Origin: Streptomyces formicae
GTDB lineage: Bacteria; Actinomycetota; Actinomycetes; Streptomycetales; Streptomycetaceae
Reading direction: 5' to 3'
Length of the DNA: 64,000 nucleotides
Assembly: GCF_022647665.1 (NCBI RefSeq)
Contig: NZ_CP071872.1
Location: forward strand, 5,022,001-5,086,000
In this document: in pieces, positions 40,015 to 50,838 of the stretch
Layout: each line of letters begins with the position of its first letter
Position numbering within the stretch: position 1 is the first letter of the stretch
Position numbers and translations under genes: made by a program
Notes under the pieces: model-generated
The model's database searches: none
What the model saw: only the letters and a program-made list of their open reading frames with translations
What the model was told of the DNA's origin: nothing

Positions 40015-40361
40015 TCATTGTCAACCTGTTACGACGGACTCTCTCCCCGGCCGGCCGGGGGAACGACCCGGGGACGGGCGAACGAGGTCACTCCGCCGTG
40101 TCGACCACGCCCAGCAGGGCGTCGGCTCCCCGTCCTGCGCCCCGGCGTACTGCCGGAAGCGCCAACTGCACCCCGCCCCTGCCGCATTCTCCCTGTGGCC
40201 ACCAACGAGCCTGGGAGCCGCAGCGGTTGAGCATGGTGAAAAAGCACCACCGCTGGGTGAGTGTGGCCCATCCTCTCGGAACGGCCCGAACCTAGCGTGG
40301 TCTTCAAGCGCCCCGGCCTCGAACCGGCGCCTTTCGCCACTTCCAGCCCTGCGGAGAAGCC
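40015..40361. other. Gene-free divergent region with a stem-loop
   Basis: The stretch separates gntR from the PhyH-like gene. CAGCGGT (40221-40227) and ACCGCTG (40249-40255) pair, with inner GGTG/CACC, giving a bulged hairpin. A 20-codon frame starting at ATG 40233 (MVKKHHRW) runs through the hairpin but has no ribosome site. The promoter of the PhyH-like gene must lie here. Confidence 0.5.
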
Positions 40362-41195
40362 ATGCCCCCTTACCCGTCTCGTGAGCATCTGCTGACCTCG
40401 GTCCAGATGGCGCACTTCGTCGCACAGGGATCCCTGCGTTTGGACGCAGTGGTGCCTGAAGAAATGAACCACCAGGCGGTCAGCCTCCTGAACGCTGGGA
40501 TCCCCGCGGTGCCGTTCGGCACCCCGCTCGATGACGCGTTCCCACCGGGTTCGTTCGTGCGGCGTCTTGTCGAACTGCCCCGGATCGCCGGCGCGCTGCA
40601 CAGTCTGGTGGGGCCCGCTCCCACCGTCGATCACCACGCGGTTCACGTGCGCCTGCCGAGGGAGGGAAAGGCTCAGAACCTGCACGGTGACGCCATCATC
40701 GATGTGCGACCGGACGCCTTCGACGTCCAGCTCATGTACTACCCGCACGACGTCACCCTGGAGATGGGGGGAACGCTCAGCGTGCCCGGCAGTCACCTGC
40801 GCCGCATCAACGAGTCCGACATCGGGCGCTATCAGAACCTGCGGGGACAGGTGCGGCTCGTCTGCCCGGCCGGCACGGTGGTCTTCCTCCACCACGGTCT
40901 CTGGCACGGCGGGCGCCGTAACGACAGTGACATCGCGCGCCACATGTTCAAGATCCGCTTCAATCCCACGGTTCGCCAACTGAGGCTCTGGAACACCGAC
41001 GACATCAACGACCCGCGCGTCAATGACGAGCTACGCGCCCGCTTCCCCTGGCACGAGAACGCCACGGGCCGCCTGGAAATCTACAACCGGGTCAAGCTCT
41101 GGCAGTCACTGACCGGAAACGACTCGTTCGACCTGGACTACTGGGCGACACGCGTGTCCAACCGGCCCCAGCGGGTCGCCGTCGTCCACCGGTGA
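40362..41195 (+). CDS. Phytanoyl-CoA dioxygenase-like Fe(II)/2-oxoglutarate oxygenase
   Basis: This 277-residue enzyme has the facial triad of the PhyH family: His108-x-Asp110 (NLHGD) and a distal His182 in HHGLWHGG. MYYPHDVTLEMGGTLSVPGSHLRRIN is the usual middle stretch. It should hydroxylate an unknown substrate using 2-oxoglutarate and O2. It is adjacent to, but divergent from, the AtuA operon and may share its substrate or signal (inference). GGAGAAGCC precedes the ATG. Confidence 0.87.
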   Translation: MPPYPSREHLLTSVQMAHFVAQGSLRLDAVVPEEMNHQAVSLLNAGIPAVPFGTPLDDAFPPGSFVRRLVELPRIAGALHSLVGPAPTVDHHAVHVRLPREGKAQNLHGDAIIDVRPDAFDVQLMYYPHDVTLEMGGTLSVPGSHLRRINESDIGRYQNLRGQVRLVCPAGTVVFLHHGLWHGGRRNDSDIARHMFKIRFNPTVRQLRLWNTDDINDPRVNDELRARFPWHENATGRLEIYNRVKLWQSLTGNDSFDLDYWATRVSNRPQRVAVVHR

Positions 41196-41236
41196 TCCGA
41201 ACGTCCCTGTCATTCCTCTCGCTCTTGGAGTCGCAC

Positions 41237-41548
41237 ATGCGCACCGACACCCAGCCGCAGCTGCGTCAGCAGGTCCTCGTGCTGTATCTCGCCACCTCCG
41301 CGCTCGACGCGAACGTCGTCGGCTGGTCCGAATACGACGGCACCGGCAGCCGGAACCCCACTACCGGCGACAGCGACGAACCGCCCTATCCCAACGGCCT
41401 TGCCGCCCTTCAGGACGGCTGGCGGCTGATCCAGGCATCCCCCCTCCTCCCGCCGTATCCCGGACACGAATACGACGTCTCGTTCCTCAAGCACGAGTTC
41501 TTCTTCGAGAAGCTCGTCGCAGTCGCCCACGAGGGAACCAACCGCTGA
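41237..41548 (+). CDS. Small hypothetical partner of the dioxygenase
   Basis: This 103-residue protein (MRTDTQPQLRQQVLVLYLATSALDANVVGWSEYDG...) ends with HEYDVSFLKHEFFFEKLVAVAHEG. No family is recognised. It starts 41 bases after the dioxygenase stop, with GGAG six bases before the ATG. A start at GTG 41192 overlapping the previous stop is also possible. It is probably co-transcribed and may assist the dioxygenase. Confidence 0.65.
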   Translation: MRTDTQPQLRQQVLVLYLATSALDANVVGWSEYDGTGSRNPTTGDSDEPPYPNGLAALQDGWRLIQASPLLPPYPGHEYDVSFLKHEFFFEKLVAVAHEGTNR

Positions 41549-41622
41549 CAGCTGGAGGGAGCGGGCCACTCGTGCGCACTCCCGTTACACCGTCGCGCAG
41601 CGTGCCGGCACACCGCCTCGCC

Positions 41623-41661
41623 GCCTTGGAACGGTCCTGCATCACAGGACCGTTCCAAGGC
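41623..41661. terminator. Perfect bidirectional stem-loop terminator
   Basis: GCCTTGGAACGGTCCTG at 41623-41639 pairs perfectly with 41645-41661 across a 5-base loop. It sits between two converging genes and can terminate both. Confidence 0.9.
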
Positions 41662-41673
41662 TCGCGCGCGCCG

Positions 41674-42096
41674 CTACCTGGGGCACTCGGGCAGACCGGG
41701 GTACGGATGCGTGCCGGTGTAGACGTCCGTCGACTTGGCCCAGCCGATGCCGTAGCCGTGGACCCATTCGTCGACGTACGTGTGGTACCAGATGTCGTTC
41801 CCGCCGTCGTGTGCGGAGAGCTTGCTCCAGCAGCCGAACGGATGGACCGTGCCGTTCAGATAGCCCTCGGGCACCTGGTAGTCCGGCGGGTCGAGGTGTA
41901 CCCCGGCGCCCGCCCGGGGGGCACAGTGCAGGGCGTCCGCCCGGTAGAAGCCGCTGTCGTGGGCGATGTAGCAGGACGACTGCGGCGACGGACCGGAGGA
42001 CGCCTCCGACGCCACCGCCGTGGACGCCGTTGTCGTCCCGGCGACGAGTGCCGCTCCGACCGCCACCGCCGCCTTCCGGAGACGCGACATGTTCAT
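41674..42096 (-). CDS. Small secreted hypothetical protein
   Basis: This 140-residue protein has a signal peptide (MNMSRLRKAAVAVGAALVAGTTTASTAVA, cleavage after AVA near 29). The mature part has four Cys residues (SSCY, LHCAP, FGCWS, PECPR), which could form two disulfides, and aromatic-rich segments such as DIWYHTYVDEWVHGYGIGW. No family is recognised. The extracellular role is unknown. Confidence 0.75.
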   Translation of the reverse strand: MNMSRLRKAAVAVGAALVAGTTTASTAVASEASSGPSPQSSCYIAHDSGFYRADALHCAPRAGAGVHLDPPDYQVPEGYLNGTVHPFGCWSKLSAHDGGNDIWYHTYVDEWVHGYGIGWAKSTDVYTGTHPYPGLPECPR

Positions 42097-42481
42097 GGAT
42101 GAGATCCCTTCCTCTTTGTCTCAACCGCCGTGCCGGCCGAGGCCGTTGGCTCCGGCGGCGGTGCCGCCTGCGCGCCGGGCGGGTAAGGCAGGCGGCGCCA
42201 GTAACGCGGCCACGGAGATCCGCATTGACACCTACTCATTCCCCGTGGACCTCGGATGTATTGACGTCATGGGTGCCCGAAACTTCCCCAAGCGAAGCAA
42301 GTCTCGGGAGATTTTCGCCGCCGCACAAGACTGCCGTAAGCATTCATCGGATCTCTAGGGTGCTCCTGGGGAGGTTTGCAGGCAGCGTTACGGCGCGCGG
42401 AGGGCGTCGACGGCGAGCCGGACCGGTAGAACCCAGCGGCCGGCGAGGACCGTCGCCTCGTCGGGGAGCCCGTGCGGAGAG
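42097..42481. other. Gene-free stretch
   Basis: No coding frame, RNA gene or clear repeat was recognised here. It is slightly AT-richer around 42225-42360 and must contain the promoter of the secreted protein at its left end. Confidence 0.4.
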
Positions 42482-43099
42482 TCAGCTTCGGCGGCGGTGG
42501 ACGGCGAAGCCGCCCAGGACGATGGCCTTCACCAGCACCATCGCCACAACGCCGCCGACGGCCCAGCCGGTCCAGCGCAGGTTCGCCAGGATCGCGCCGC
42601 CGAGTCCGAGGTGTACGACGAGGGCGAGCGCGACGACCGCGACGACCGCTGCCACCCCGAGGTGCCGACGGGGCCGTACGGTTCCCGCTTCCGGCGCACC
42701 GGGCGGGACGACGGCTTCGGCGGCCGTCCCCGGCCCCTGCCGCCATCGCACCTGCAGCCCTTCGCGTCGGCCGAAGCGCTCCACGTGCCCTGCCGCGAGA
42801 TCCTGAAGCCGCCTCAGGTCCTCATCGGTTGCGCCTTCGGCACACAGCTCCAGGGCACCCGGCGCCGCCCTGAGAAAGATCCGGCCCCAGGGCAGAGTGA
42901 CCTCGCCCTCGTTGTCGGACCACGTCACCTGCGCCTGGCCCGCCACGGCCCGCATGTCACTCCATGCCTGTGCGTCCACGCCCCGGTGGGCGAGCGGGCG
43001 GTGGCCGAGGTGACGGCCCTTTCCGGCGAAGTGCTTGCAGAGCTGGACGAGATAGCGGCTCGGGCGCTCGGTCTCGACGCGGGCTTCGGCGATCGGCAT
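42482..43099 (-). CDS. DUF2218 protein with C-terminal membrane helices
   Basis: This 205-residue protein starts with the DUF2218 pattern MPIAEARVETERPSRYLVQLCKHFAGKGRHLG and continues to TLPWGRIFLRAAPGALELCAEG. The C-terminus carries two hydrophobic segments (VAAVVAVVALALVVHLGL and WAVGGVVAMVLVKAIVLGG), which is unusual for the family. Stand-alone DUF2218 proteins follow siderophore or metal genes in many bacteria, but the role is unknown. It is divergent from a TetR gene next to the copper pump. Confidence 0.83.
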   Translation of the reverse strand: MPIAEARVETERPSRYLVQLCKHFAGKGRHLGHRPLAHRGVDAQAWSDMRAVAGQAQVTWSDNEGEVTLPWGRIFLRAAPGALELCAEGATDEDLRRLQDLAAGHVERFGRREGLQVRWRQGPGTAAEAVVPPGAPEAGTVRPRRHLGVAAVVAVVALALVVHLGLGGAILANLRWTGWAVGGVVAMVLVKAIVLGGFAVHRRRS

Positions 43100-43175
43100 G
43101 GCGTTCCTTTGGTGTCCGGTCCGGCGGGTCGGGTGCGGGTCGGGTTTCGGTTGAGGGCCGGCTCACAGCTTTATC

Positions 43176-43190
43176 GAGACACATTGTCTC
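43176..43190. promoter_or_regulatory. Inverted-repeat operator between DUF2218 and TetR genes
   Basis: GAGACAcatTGTCTC is a perfect 6-bp inverted repeat with a 3-base spacer in the divergent intergenic region. The TetR product at 43237 is the likely binder. Confidence 0.7.
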
Positions 43191-43236
43191 TGTCAATCCA
43201 AACTGTCACCACCTCGCCGGACCGTATGCTGGGCGG

Positions 43237-43935
43237 GTGCCCAAGCTGTGGAACGAGACGATCGACGCGCACCGCGCCGCCGTACGCGCCGCGGTCCTGG
43301 AGACCACGGCGGCGCTGGTCGCTGAGCACGGGCTGACGTCGGTGACGATGTCGCGGATCGCCAAGGACTCCGGGATCGGCCGCGCCACGCTGTACAAGTA
43401 CTTTCCGGACGTCGAGTCGATCCTGCTCGCCTGGCACGAGGGCCAGGTCTCCCGGCACCTCGGCCACCTCGCCGAGGTCCGGGACCGGACCGAGGGCGCC
43501 GGTGAGCGACTGGAGGCCGTCCTGCGGGCATTCGCCCTTGTCTCCCACGAGTCGCGGCGGCACCACGACAGCGAGATCGCGGCGTTCCTGCACCGGGACC
43601 GGAAGGTCACCGAGGCACAGGGGCAACTCCGCGAGTTGGTGAAGGATCTGCTGGCCGAAGGGGTGCGGACCGGTCACGTCCGGGACGACATCGCCCCCGG
43701 CGAACTCGCGACCTACTGCCTGCACGCCCTGGCCGCGGCCGGCGACCTGCCGTCCACGGCCGCGGTCCACCGGCTCGTCTCGGTCACCCTGGCCGGGGTG
43801 CGGCCCGATCCCGCCGGGGCCTCGGAACGGTCACGAGGCGCCGCCGGCGGCTCCGCGCACCCGCCGCACCCGCCGCACCCACCGCACCCGCACGAGCACC
43901 ACTCCGCCCGCGGGCATCGTCCGGCCGGTTCATGA
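43237..43935 (+). CDS. TetR-family regulator with His/Pro-rich tail
   Basis: This 232-residue regulator has a normal HTH (AAVRAAVLETTAALVAEHGLTSVTMSRIAKDSGIGRATLYKYFPDVESIL, about residues 14-61) and a helical ligand domain. The last 25 residues contain HPPHPPHPPHPHEHH, made by a 9-base tandem repeat. A His-rich tail near a copper pump could bind metal, or be a repeat expansion. GTG 43237 begins the family homology. It is divergent from DUF2218 across the GAGACA palindrome. Confidence 0.86.
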   Translation: MPKLWNETIDAHRAAVRAAVLETTAALVAEHGLTSVTMSRIAKDSGIGRATLYKYFPDVESILLAWHEGQVSRHLGHLAEVRDRTEGAGERLEAVLRAFALVSHESRRHHDSEIAAFLHRDRKVTEAQGQLRELVKDLLAEGVRTGHVRDDIAPGELATYCLHALAAAGDLPSTAAVHRLVSVTLAGVRPDPAGASERSRGAAGGSAHPPHPPHPPHPHEHHSARGHRPAGS

Positions 43936-43947
43936 CCGCGGTCGCGG

Positions 43948-46470
<2,523 letters not shown>

Positions 46471-46515
46471 GACAGACCTTCTCTGTGTCCGGCTGTCCCT
46501 CCACCGCATCCCACG

Positions 46516-46532
46516 ATACCCCTGCCCGGTAT
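46516..46532. promoter_or_regulatory. CsoR-like copper operator
   Basis: ATACCCCTGCCCGGTAT has inverted ATACC/GGTAT arms with C/G-rich centre, like the CsoR consensus with TACCC..GGGTA. It lies between the divergent copper ATPase and DUF6153 genes and can control both. No csoR gene is in the window. Confidence 0.7.
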
Positions 46533-46615
46533 GATTGACCGTGGTCGGGCGCTCGGACCCGACCGGACTCAGGCCCTTGAGTCCCTTTCGGTCGTCATCG
46601 CGGACGGATGCAGGC

Positions 46616-47104
46616 GTGACAGTGCGGCAGTACACACGAGCGACGCGCGTGGCAGCGCGTCTTCTGCTCGTCGTGGTGCTGGCACTCGGTGTGTTCGTCA
46701 TGCACACCGTCGGTCACCCCGGTGAGGGCTCGGGGACGGCCTCCCCTTCGCATACGGTCGCGCACGCGGCCGCCGTCGCCGGTGGGCCCGTCACACACGG
46801 GCAGCATGGGGACGCCGCCGCGGACGCGGCCCGCGTCCACTCCGCGGTCGCCGCCGAGCTGACCGCAGGACCTGCGCCGACCAGGGCCACGGCACCGCCG
46901 GATGAGCCCGGCACGGCCATGGACATGGCCTCGCTGTGCCTCGCCGTCCTCGGCACATGGGCGCTGGGCGCGCTGCTGCACGCCGCGTTCGCGGGCCGGC
47001 GCGACTGGTTCGCCAGGCTTGCGACCCGAGCTCTCGTCCTCGTACGGCCCAATGCGCCGCCCCGGGCGCCCGACCTCGCACAGCTGTCGATCCTGCGGAT
47101 ATAG
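46616..47104 (+). CDS. DUF6153-like membrane protein
   Basis: This 162-residue protein has one N-terminal membrane helix (ARLLLVVVLALGVFVMHTVGHP), a His/Ala-rich loop (SHTVAHAAAVAGGPVTHGQHGD) and a second helix (MASLCLAVLGTWALGALLHAAFAG). Proteins of this type commonly precede a DUF305 gene in Streptomyces copper loci, and the Met/His content suggests metal contact. The GTG at 46616 is preferred; another GTG six bases later is possible. Confidence 0.72.
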   Translation: MTVRQYTRATRVAARLLLVVVLALGVFVMHTVGHPGEGSGTASPSHTVAHAAAVAGGPVTHGQHGDAAADAARVHSAVAAELTAGPAPTRATAPPDEPGTAMDMASLCLAVLGTWALGALLHAAFAGRRDWFARLATRALVLVRPNAPPRAPDLAQLSILRI

Positions 47105-47207
47105 GCCGGTCCCCTGCGCGGGTGCGCCGCCCTGTCGGGCCGGCCGTCCGTCGCCACCGCCTGTCCCTCCGCACTTTCCGAATCGACCACACACGAGGTA
47201 CACAGCC

Positions 47208-47855
47208 ATGACCTTCTTCCAGCGCGCCCTCACCCGGCCCGTTCGCCGCGGCGCGGCAGTGGCGGGAGCCGTCGCCGCCGGGGCCCTGCTGCTCACCGCC
47301 TGCGGCGACGAGGGCGTGAAATCGCCCGCCGCTTCGCCGGAGGCCGGTGCGTCGGCCGCACCCGGCGGGTTCAACGACGCGGACGTCGCGTTCGCCCAGG
47401 GGATGATTCCGCACCACCAGCAGGCACTCGAGATGGCCGGACTCGCCGACGGCCGCGCGTCCGACCAGGAGATCAAGACCCTGGCCGGCCGGATCAAGAA
47501 GGCCCAGGACCCCGAGATCACGACCATGCGGTCCTGGCTCACGTCGTGGGGCCGGCCCGAGTCGCCCACCACGGACCACGGCGCGGGCCACGGCAACGGC
47601 CACGGCGATATGCCCGGAACGGCGTCCGGAATGATGTCCGACCAGGACATGGACGCGCTCATGTCCGCGAAAGGCGCCGACTTCGACCGCAAGTTCGCCC
47701 GGATGATGATCGACCACCACAACGGCGCCATCGCCATGGCCAAGGCCGAGCAGCAGAACGGCCGCAACGTCGCCGCAAAGAAGCTCGCCGGCGACGTGAT
47801 CGAGAGCCAGGCCGCCGAGGTCGACCGAATGCAGGACATCCTCGACCGGTTCTGA
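47208..47855 (+). CDS. DUF305 lipoprotein
   Basis: This 215-residue lipoprotein (lipobox LLTAC) contains two DUF305 units: DVAFAQGMIPHHQQALEMAGLA and FARMMIDHHNGAIAMAKAEQQNG. Each has the MI.HH.gAI.MA pattern, a ferritin-like helix pair with metal-binding His residues. A Gly/His linker (DHGAGHGNGHGD) joins them. It is secreted and membrane-anchored and sits downstream of DUF6153 and across from the copper pump, so copper binding is likely. Confidence 0.9.
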   Translation: MTFFQRALTRPVRRGAAVAGAVAAGALLLTACGDEGVKSPAASPEAGASAAPGGFNDADVAFAQGMIPHHQQALEMAGLADGRASDQEIKTLAGRIKKAQDPEITTMRSWLTSWGRPESPTTDHGAGHGNGHGDMPGTASGMMSDQDMDALMSAKGADFDRKFARMMIDHHNGAIAMAKAEQQNGRNVAAKKLAGDVIESQAAEVDRMQDILDRF

Positions 47856-47883
47856 TCGCCGTCACCCGCACCGCTGTACGCAC

Positions 47884-47924
47884 CGCTGTTCCGGGCCTCT
47901 CTGTTCGAGGGGCCCGGAACAGCG
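47884..47924 (+). terminator. Stem-loop terminator after DUF305
   Basis: CGCTGTTCCGGGCC (47884-47897) pairs perfectly with GGCCCGGAACAGCG (47911-47924) over a 13-base loop, 28 bases past the DUF305 stop. Confidence 0.88.
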
Positions 47925-48078
47925 GCGCCTGCCCGGCCGGTCCGTGAGTATTTCGCCGGAATGCTGCGTGGGAACTGCGTGGTTTCCGGCGTGGCCGGTT
48001 GAACGGGGTGCCCCCCGGTCCCGTACAACATCAAGAGCGGCCCGAACAGGGGGCCGACCGTGGAAGGGGAGTCGGCAC

Positions 48079-48576
48079 ATGACCGGAACGCAGGGACCGG
48101 CGCGCAGTGTGGCACGACGCACCGTCGTGACGGCCGCGGGCGGAGCAGGGCTCGCCGCGGCGCTGACGGCGTGCGGCGGCGGCTCGGAAGGCTCGACTGA
48201 GGTGGCCGACACGCCGCCGGCCGACGGCGGCACCACCGGCGGTACGACCGGCGGTTCGTCCAGCACAGGCGGCTCGACCGGCGGTGGCGGTGGCGGCGAG
48301 GTGCTGGCGAAGACCGCGGACATCCCGGAGAGCGGCGGCAAGGTCTTCGGCGATGTCGTGGTGACCCAGCCGCAGGCGGGCGAGTTCAAGGCGTTCTCGT
48401 CCAAGTGCACCCACCAGGGCTGCGCCGTGAAGGACGTCTCCGAGGGACTGATCAACTGCCCTTGTCACAACAGCATGTTCGACGCGAGCGACGGCAGCCC
48501 GAAAGGCGGTCCGGCGACGTCCCCGCTGCCTTCCGTGTCGATCATCGTCGAAGGGGACTCGATCAGGCTCGCGTGA
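48079..48576 (+). CDS. Rieske [2Fe-2S] lipoprotein
   Basis: This 165-residue protein has a Tat-like signal (ARRTVVTAAGG) and a lipobox LTAC (Cys32), then a Gly/Ser/Thr linker of about 40 residues. The Rieske domain has Cys110-Thr-His112 (CTHQGC) and Cys127-Pro-Cys129-His130 (CPCH), so the cluster ligands and the disulfide pair are all present. It probably transfers electrons at the outer face of the membrane. No partner gene is adjacent. GGGGAG lies upstream of the ATG. Confidence 0.92.
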   Translation: MTGTQGPARSVARRTVVTAAGGAGLAAALTACGGGSEGSTEVADTPPADGGTTGGTTGGSSSTGGSTGGGGGGEVLAKTADIPESGGKVFGDVVVTQPQAGEFKAFSSKCTHQGCAVKDVSEGLINCPCHNSMFDASDGSPKGGPATSPLPSVSIIVEGDSIRLA

Positions 48577-49246
48577 CGGGCGTCTGCCGCGGCGACCGCC
48601 GCGGGCCTTTCCAGCACGCGAGCACCTCGTCCGTACTGACGACGGTGGCGACGAGGGCGAGCGTGTGACGGACCATCGCGGGGGTGTACTCGGGGGGCAC
48701 CCCCGCGATGGCGTCCGCCGGGACGACCGCGGTGTAGCCGAGGTTGACGGCGTCGAAGACGGCGTTCGGAATGGCCACGTTGGCCGACACGCCGGTGACC
48801 ACGAGCGTGCGGCAGCCGAGGTTGCGCAGCAGCGCGTCGACGTCCGTGCCGGCGATCGGCGACAGGCCGTGCAGTCTGCGGACGACGATGTCCTCGTCCG
48901 CGACCTCGATCGGTTCGGCGATGCGGACGGCCCTGCTCCCCGTGTGCTGCTGCACCAGCAGGCGCCGGGCGGCACGGAAGAGCCGGGCATTGTGGTTCGA
49001 GCCGCGCCCGTCGGGCCGACGCTCGGCCACGGCGTGCAGGACCTGCACGCCGGCCTCGTGCGCGGCGGCGACCAGGCGCGCGATCTGGGTCAGGGCGCCC
49101 GACGAGCGTGCCTGCGCGGCCAGTTCCGGGAGAGCGCTGTCCTTGCCGGTGACACCGTTGCCGACGACACCGTTCTGGCATTCGACGGTCAGCAGGACCG
49201 TGGCCGCGGGATCGAGCTGCTCCGCCAGCTGTTCGAACGAGGGCAT
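48563..49246 (-). CDS. Isochorismatase-family protein lacking the catalytic Cys
   Basis: This 227-residue protein has the isochorismatase-like fold: VLLTVECQNGVVG (Glu where Asp is usual), HAVAERRPDGRG, and VVTGVSANVAIPNAVFDAVNLGY. In hydrolases the last motif carries Cys (V.T...A.DA.D.GY after C), but here it reads VAIPN, so the nucleophile is missing. It may catalyse a non-Cys reaction or bind ligands only. The 3' end overlaps the convergent Rieske gene by 14 bases. GGAGGACGGAG precedes the ATG. Confidence 0.85.
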   Translation of the reverse strand: MPSFEQLAEQLDPAATVLLTVECQNGVVGNGVTGKDSALPELAAQARSSGALTQIARLVAAAHEAGVQVLHAVAERRPDGRGSNHNARLFRAARRLLVQQHTGSRAVRIAEPIEVADEDIVVRRLHGLSPIAGTDVDALLRNLGCRTLVVTGVSANVAIPNAVFDAVNLGYTAVVPADAIAGVPPEYTPAMVRHTLALVATVVSTDEVLACWKGPRRSPRQTPVTRA

Positions 49247-49396
49247 CGCTCCGTCCTCCTCCTCGACGCGTCCGTCGGGTGATCCGACGGGTCGTCCGGC
49301 AGCTCCGACGGCGTCATCCGGCGGGGACATCCGGCGGGTGACCGGGGGCGTGACAGTAACCGGCATTGCGTCGACAGGGAAGAGCCTCCATGATTT

Positions 49397-49411
49397 CTGA
49401 CACCATGTCAG
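49397..49411. promoter_or_regulatory. CTGACAccaTGTCAG operator
   Basis: A perfect 6-bp inverted repeat with a 3-base spacer lies 19 bases upstream of the PNPOx-family gene. It has the same arm/spacer geometry as the site at 43176-43190. Confidence 0.65.
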
Positions 49412-49430
49412 CTATCGGGAGGGGGCCGGG

Positions 49431-49898
49431 ATGGACGTCACCCAGCGCCGCGGTCGCCGGATCATGATGGAGCCGGCCGAACTGGACGCCTTCCTCGCGG
49501 AACAGCGCACCTGTCGGGTGGCGACGGTGTCGCCCGACGGACGGCCGCATGTCAGTGCGCTCTGGTTCGCCTGGGACGGCACGTCCCTGTGGCTCTACTC
49601 GATCACCCGCAGCCGCCGCTGGGCGGAGCTGCGGCGCGACCCGCGGATCGCGGTGGTGGTGGACGCGGGCGAGGAGTACGGCGAGCTGAGGGGCGTGGAG
49701 CTGTCCGGTACGGCGGTCTTCGTCGGCGAGTCGCCGAGGACCGGGGAGCCGTGTCCGGAACTCGACGCACCCGAACGGCTCTTCGCGCGGAAGAACTTCG
49801 GTCTCGACGCCATGCCGCACGACGGCCGCCACGCCTGGGTCCGGCTGACGCCGGACGCCGTCGCGTCGTGGGACTTCCGCAAGCTCGGCGCGCTCTGA
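49431..49898 (+). CDS. PNPOx-like flavin/F420-binding protein
   Basis: This 155-residue protein has the split-barrel fold: RTCRVATVSPDGRPHVSALWFAWDGTSLWLYSITRSRRWAELRRDPRIAVVVDAG. The family uses FMN or F420 for reductions or heme-like substrates; the Ser/Arg-Trp cluster is typical. GGGAGGGGG lies six bases before the ATG. It is divergent from the isochorismatase-like gene, with a perfect operator palindrome between them. Confidence 0.86.
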   Translation: MDVTQRRGRRIMMEPAELDAFLAEQRTCRVATVSPDGRPHVSALWFAWDGTSLWLYSITRSRRWAELRRDPRIAVVVDAGEEYGELRGVELSGTAVFVGESPRTGEPCPELDAPERLFARKNFGLDAMPHDGRHAWVRLTPDAVASWDFRKLGAL

Positions 49899-49935
49899 GC
49901 CGGACGGGCCGGAATGCGCGTGCCCGGCTCTGCGG

Positions 49936-50838
49936 TCAGGCCGGCGACACGGCGGCCGAGCGGAGCGCGGAGACCGCTGCGCGGATCGAGGGGCGGCGGT
50001 CCGCGTCGACGCGCCAGATCGCGTAGATGTGCCGGAGCATCTTCTGCCGCACGGGGATGAGCCGCACCCCCTCCGGCACCGACCCGCGCCCGAGCCGCGG
50101 TGTCACGCAGACCCCGAGGCCGGCGGAGATCAGGGCCAGCTGGGTGTGATGCTCCTCCGCCGTGTGTGCGATCCGGGGCTCGATACCCTTGGAGCGGAGG
50201 GTGAAGACGAGCCACTCATAGCAGAACTCGCCCTCGGGCCAGGACACCCACTCGTCGTCCGCGAAGTCCTCCAGGTCCACCTCCGTGTGCCGGGCGAGCG
50301 GGTGGTCGACAGGGACGGCGACATCCGCGGCGTCATCCAGCAGTTGGGCCCGCGCGAGCCCGCCGGGCACGGGGAGCCGCTTGTTGTTCCAGTCGAGGAC
50401 GACGGCCAGGTCGAGGTCGCCCCTGACGACCTGCCGTACCGCCTCCGCCGGCTCCAGCTCGTGGGCGCGCACCCGCAGTTCGGGATGGGCGCCGCGCAGT
50501 GCGGAGATCGTCGCGGGGAGCAGCCCGCGCGCCGCCGTCGGGAAGGCGCCGATCCGCACCTCGCCGACCGCCTGGCCGCGCTGCGCCTCGATGTCGGCCT
50601 GGGCGAGCTCCACCTGGGACAGGATCCGTGCGGCGTGGTCGGCGAGTAGCCGGCCCGCGTCGGTGAGCCGCACCCCCCGCCCGTTCTTGGCGAGGAGCTG
50701 CTGCCCGATCTCCCGCTCCAGCTTCGCCATCTGCTGCGACACGGCCGAGGTCGTGACGTGCAGCCCGTCGGCCGCGCCGCTCACCGAGCCGTGCCGGGCC
50801 AGCGCGTCCAGGGTCCGCAGGCGCTCCAGATTCAACAT
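49936..50838 (-). CDS. LysR-family regulator
   Basis: This 300-residue regulator starts MLNLERLRTLDALARHGSVSGAADGLHVTTSAVSQQMAKLEREIGQQLLAKNGRGVRLTDAG, the standard LysR winged HTH, and has a periplasmic-binding-type ligand domain. It is divergent from the EamA transporter at 50913, so it likely controls that exporter. An A/T-rich spacer with AAGCAATGCTAAGGCAATGC repeats separates them. Confidence 0.92.
   Translation of the reverse strand: MLNLERLRTLDALARHGSVSGAADGLHVTTSAVSQQMAKLEREIGQQLLAKNGRGVRLTDAGRLLADHAARILSQVELAQADIEAQRGQAVGEVRIGAFPTAARGLLPATISALRGAHPELRVRAHELEPAEAVRQVVRGDLDLAVVLDWNNKRLPVPGGLARAQLLDDAADVAVPVDHPLARHTEVDLEDFADDEWVSWPEGEFCYEWLVFTLRSKGIEPRIAHTAEEHHTQLALISAGLGVCVTPRLGRGSVPEGVRLIPVRQKMLRHIYAIWRVDADRRPSIRAAVSALRSAAVSPA

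Noticed and set aside
40233..40295. Leader peptide MVKKHHRW upstream of the PhyH-like gene
   Set aside because: There is no ribosome site, and the 20 codons show no amino-acid run that would suggest attenuation.
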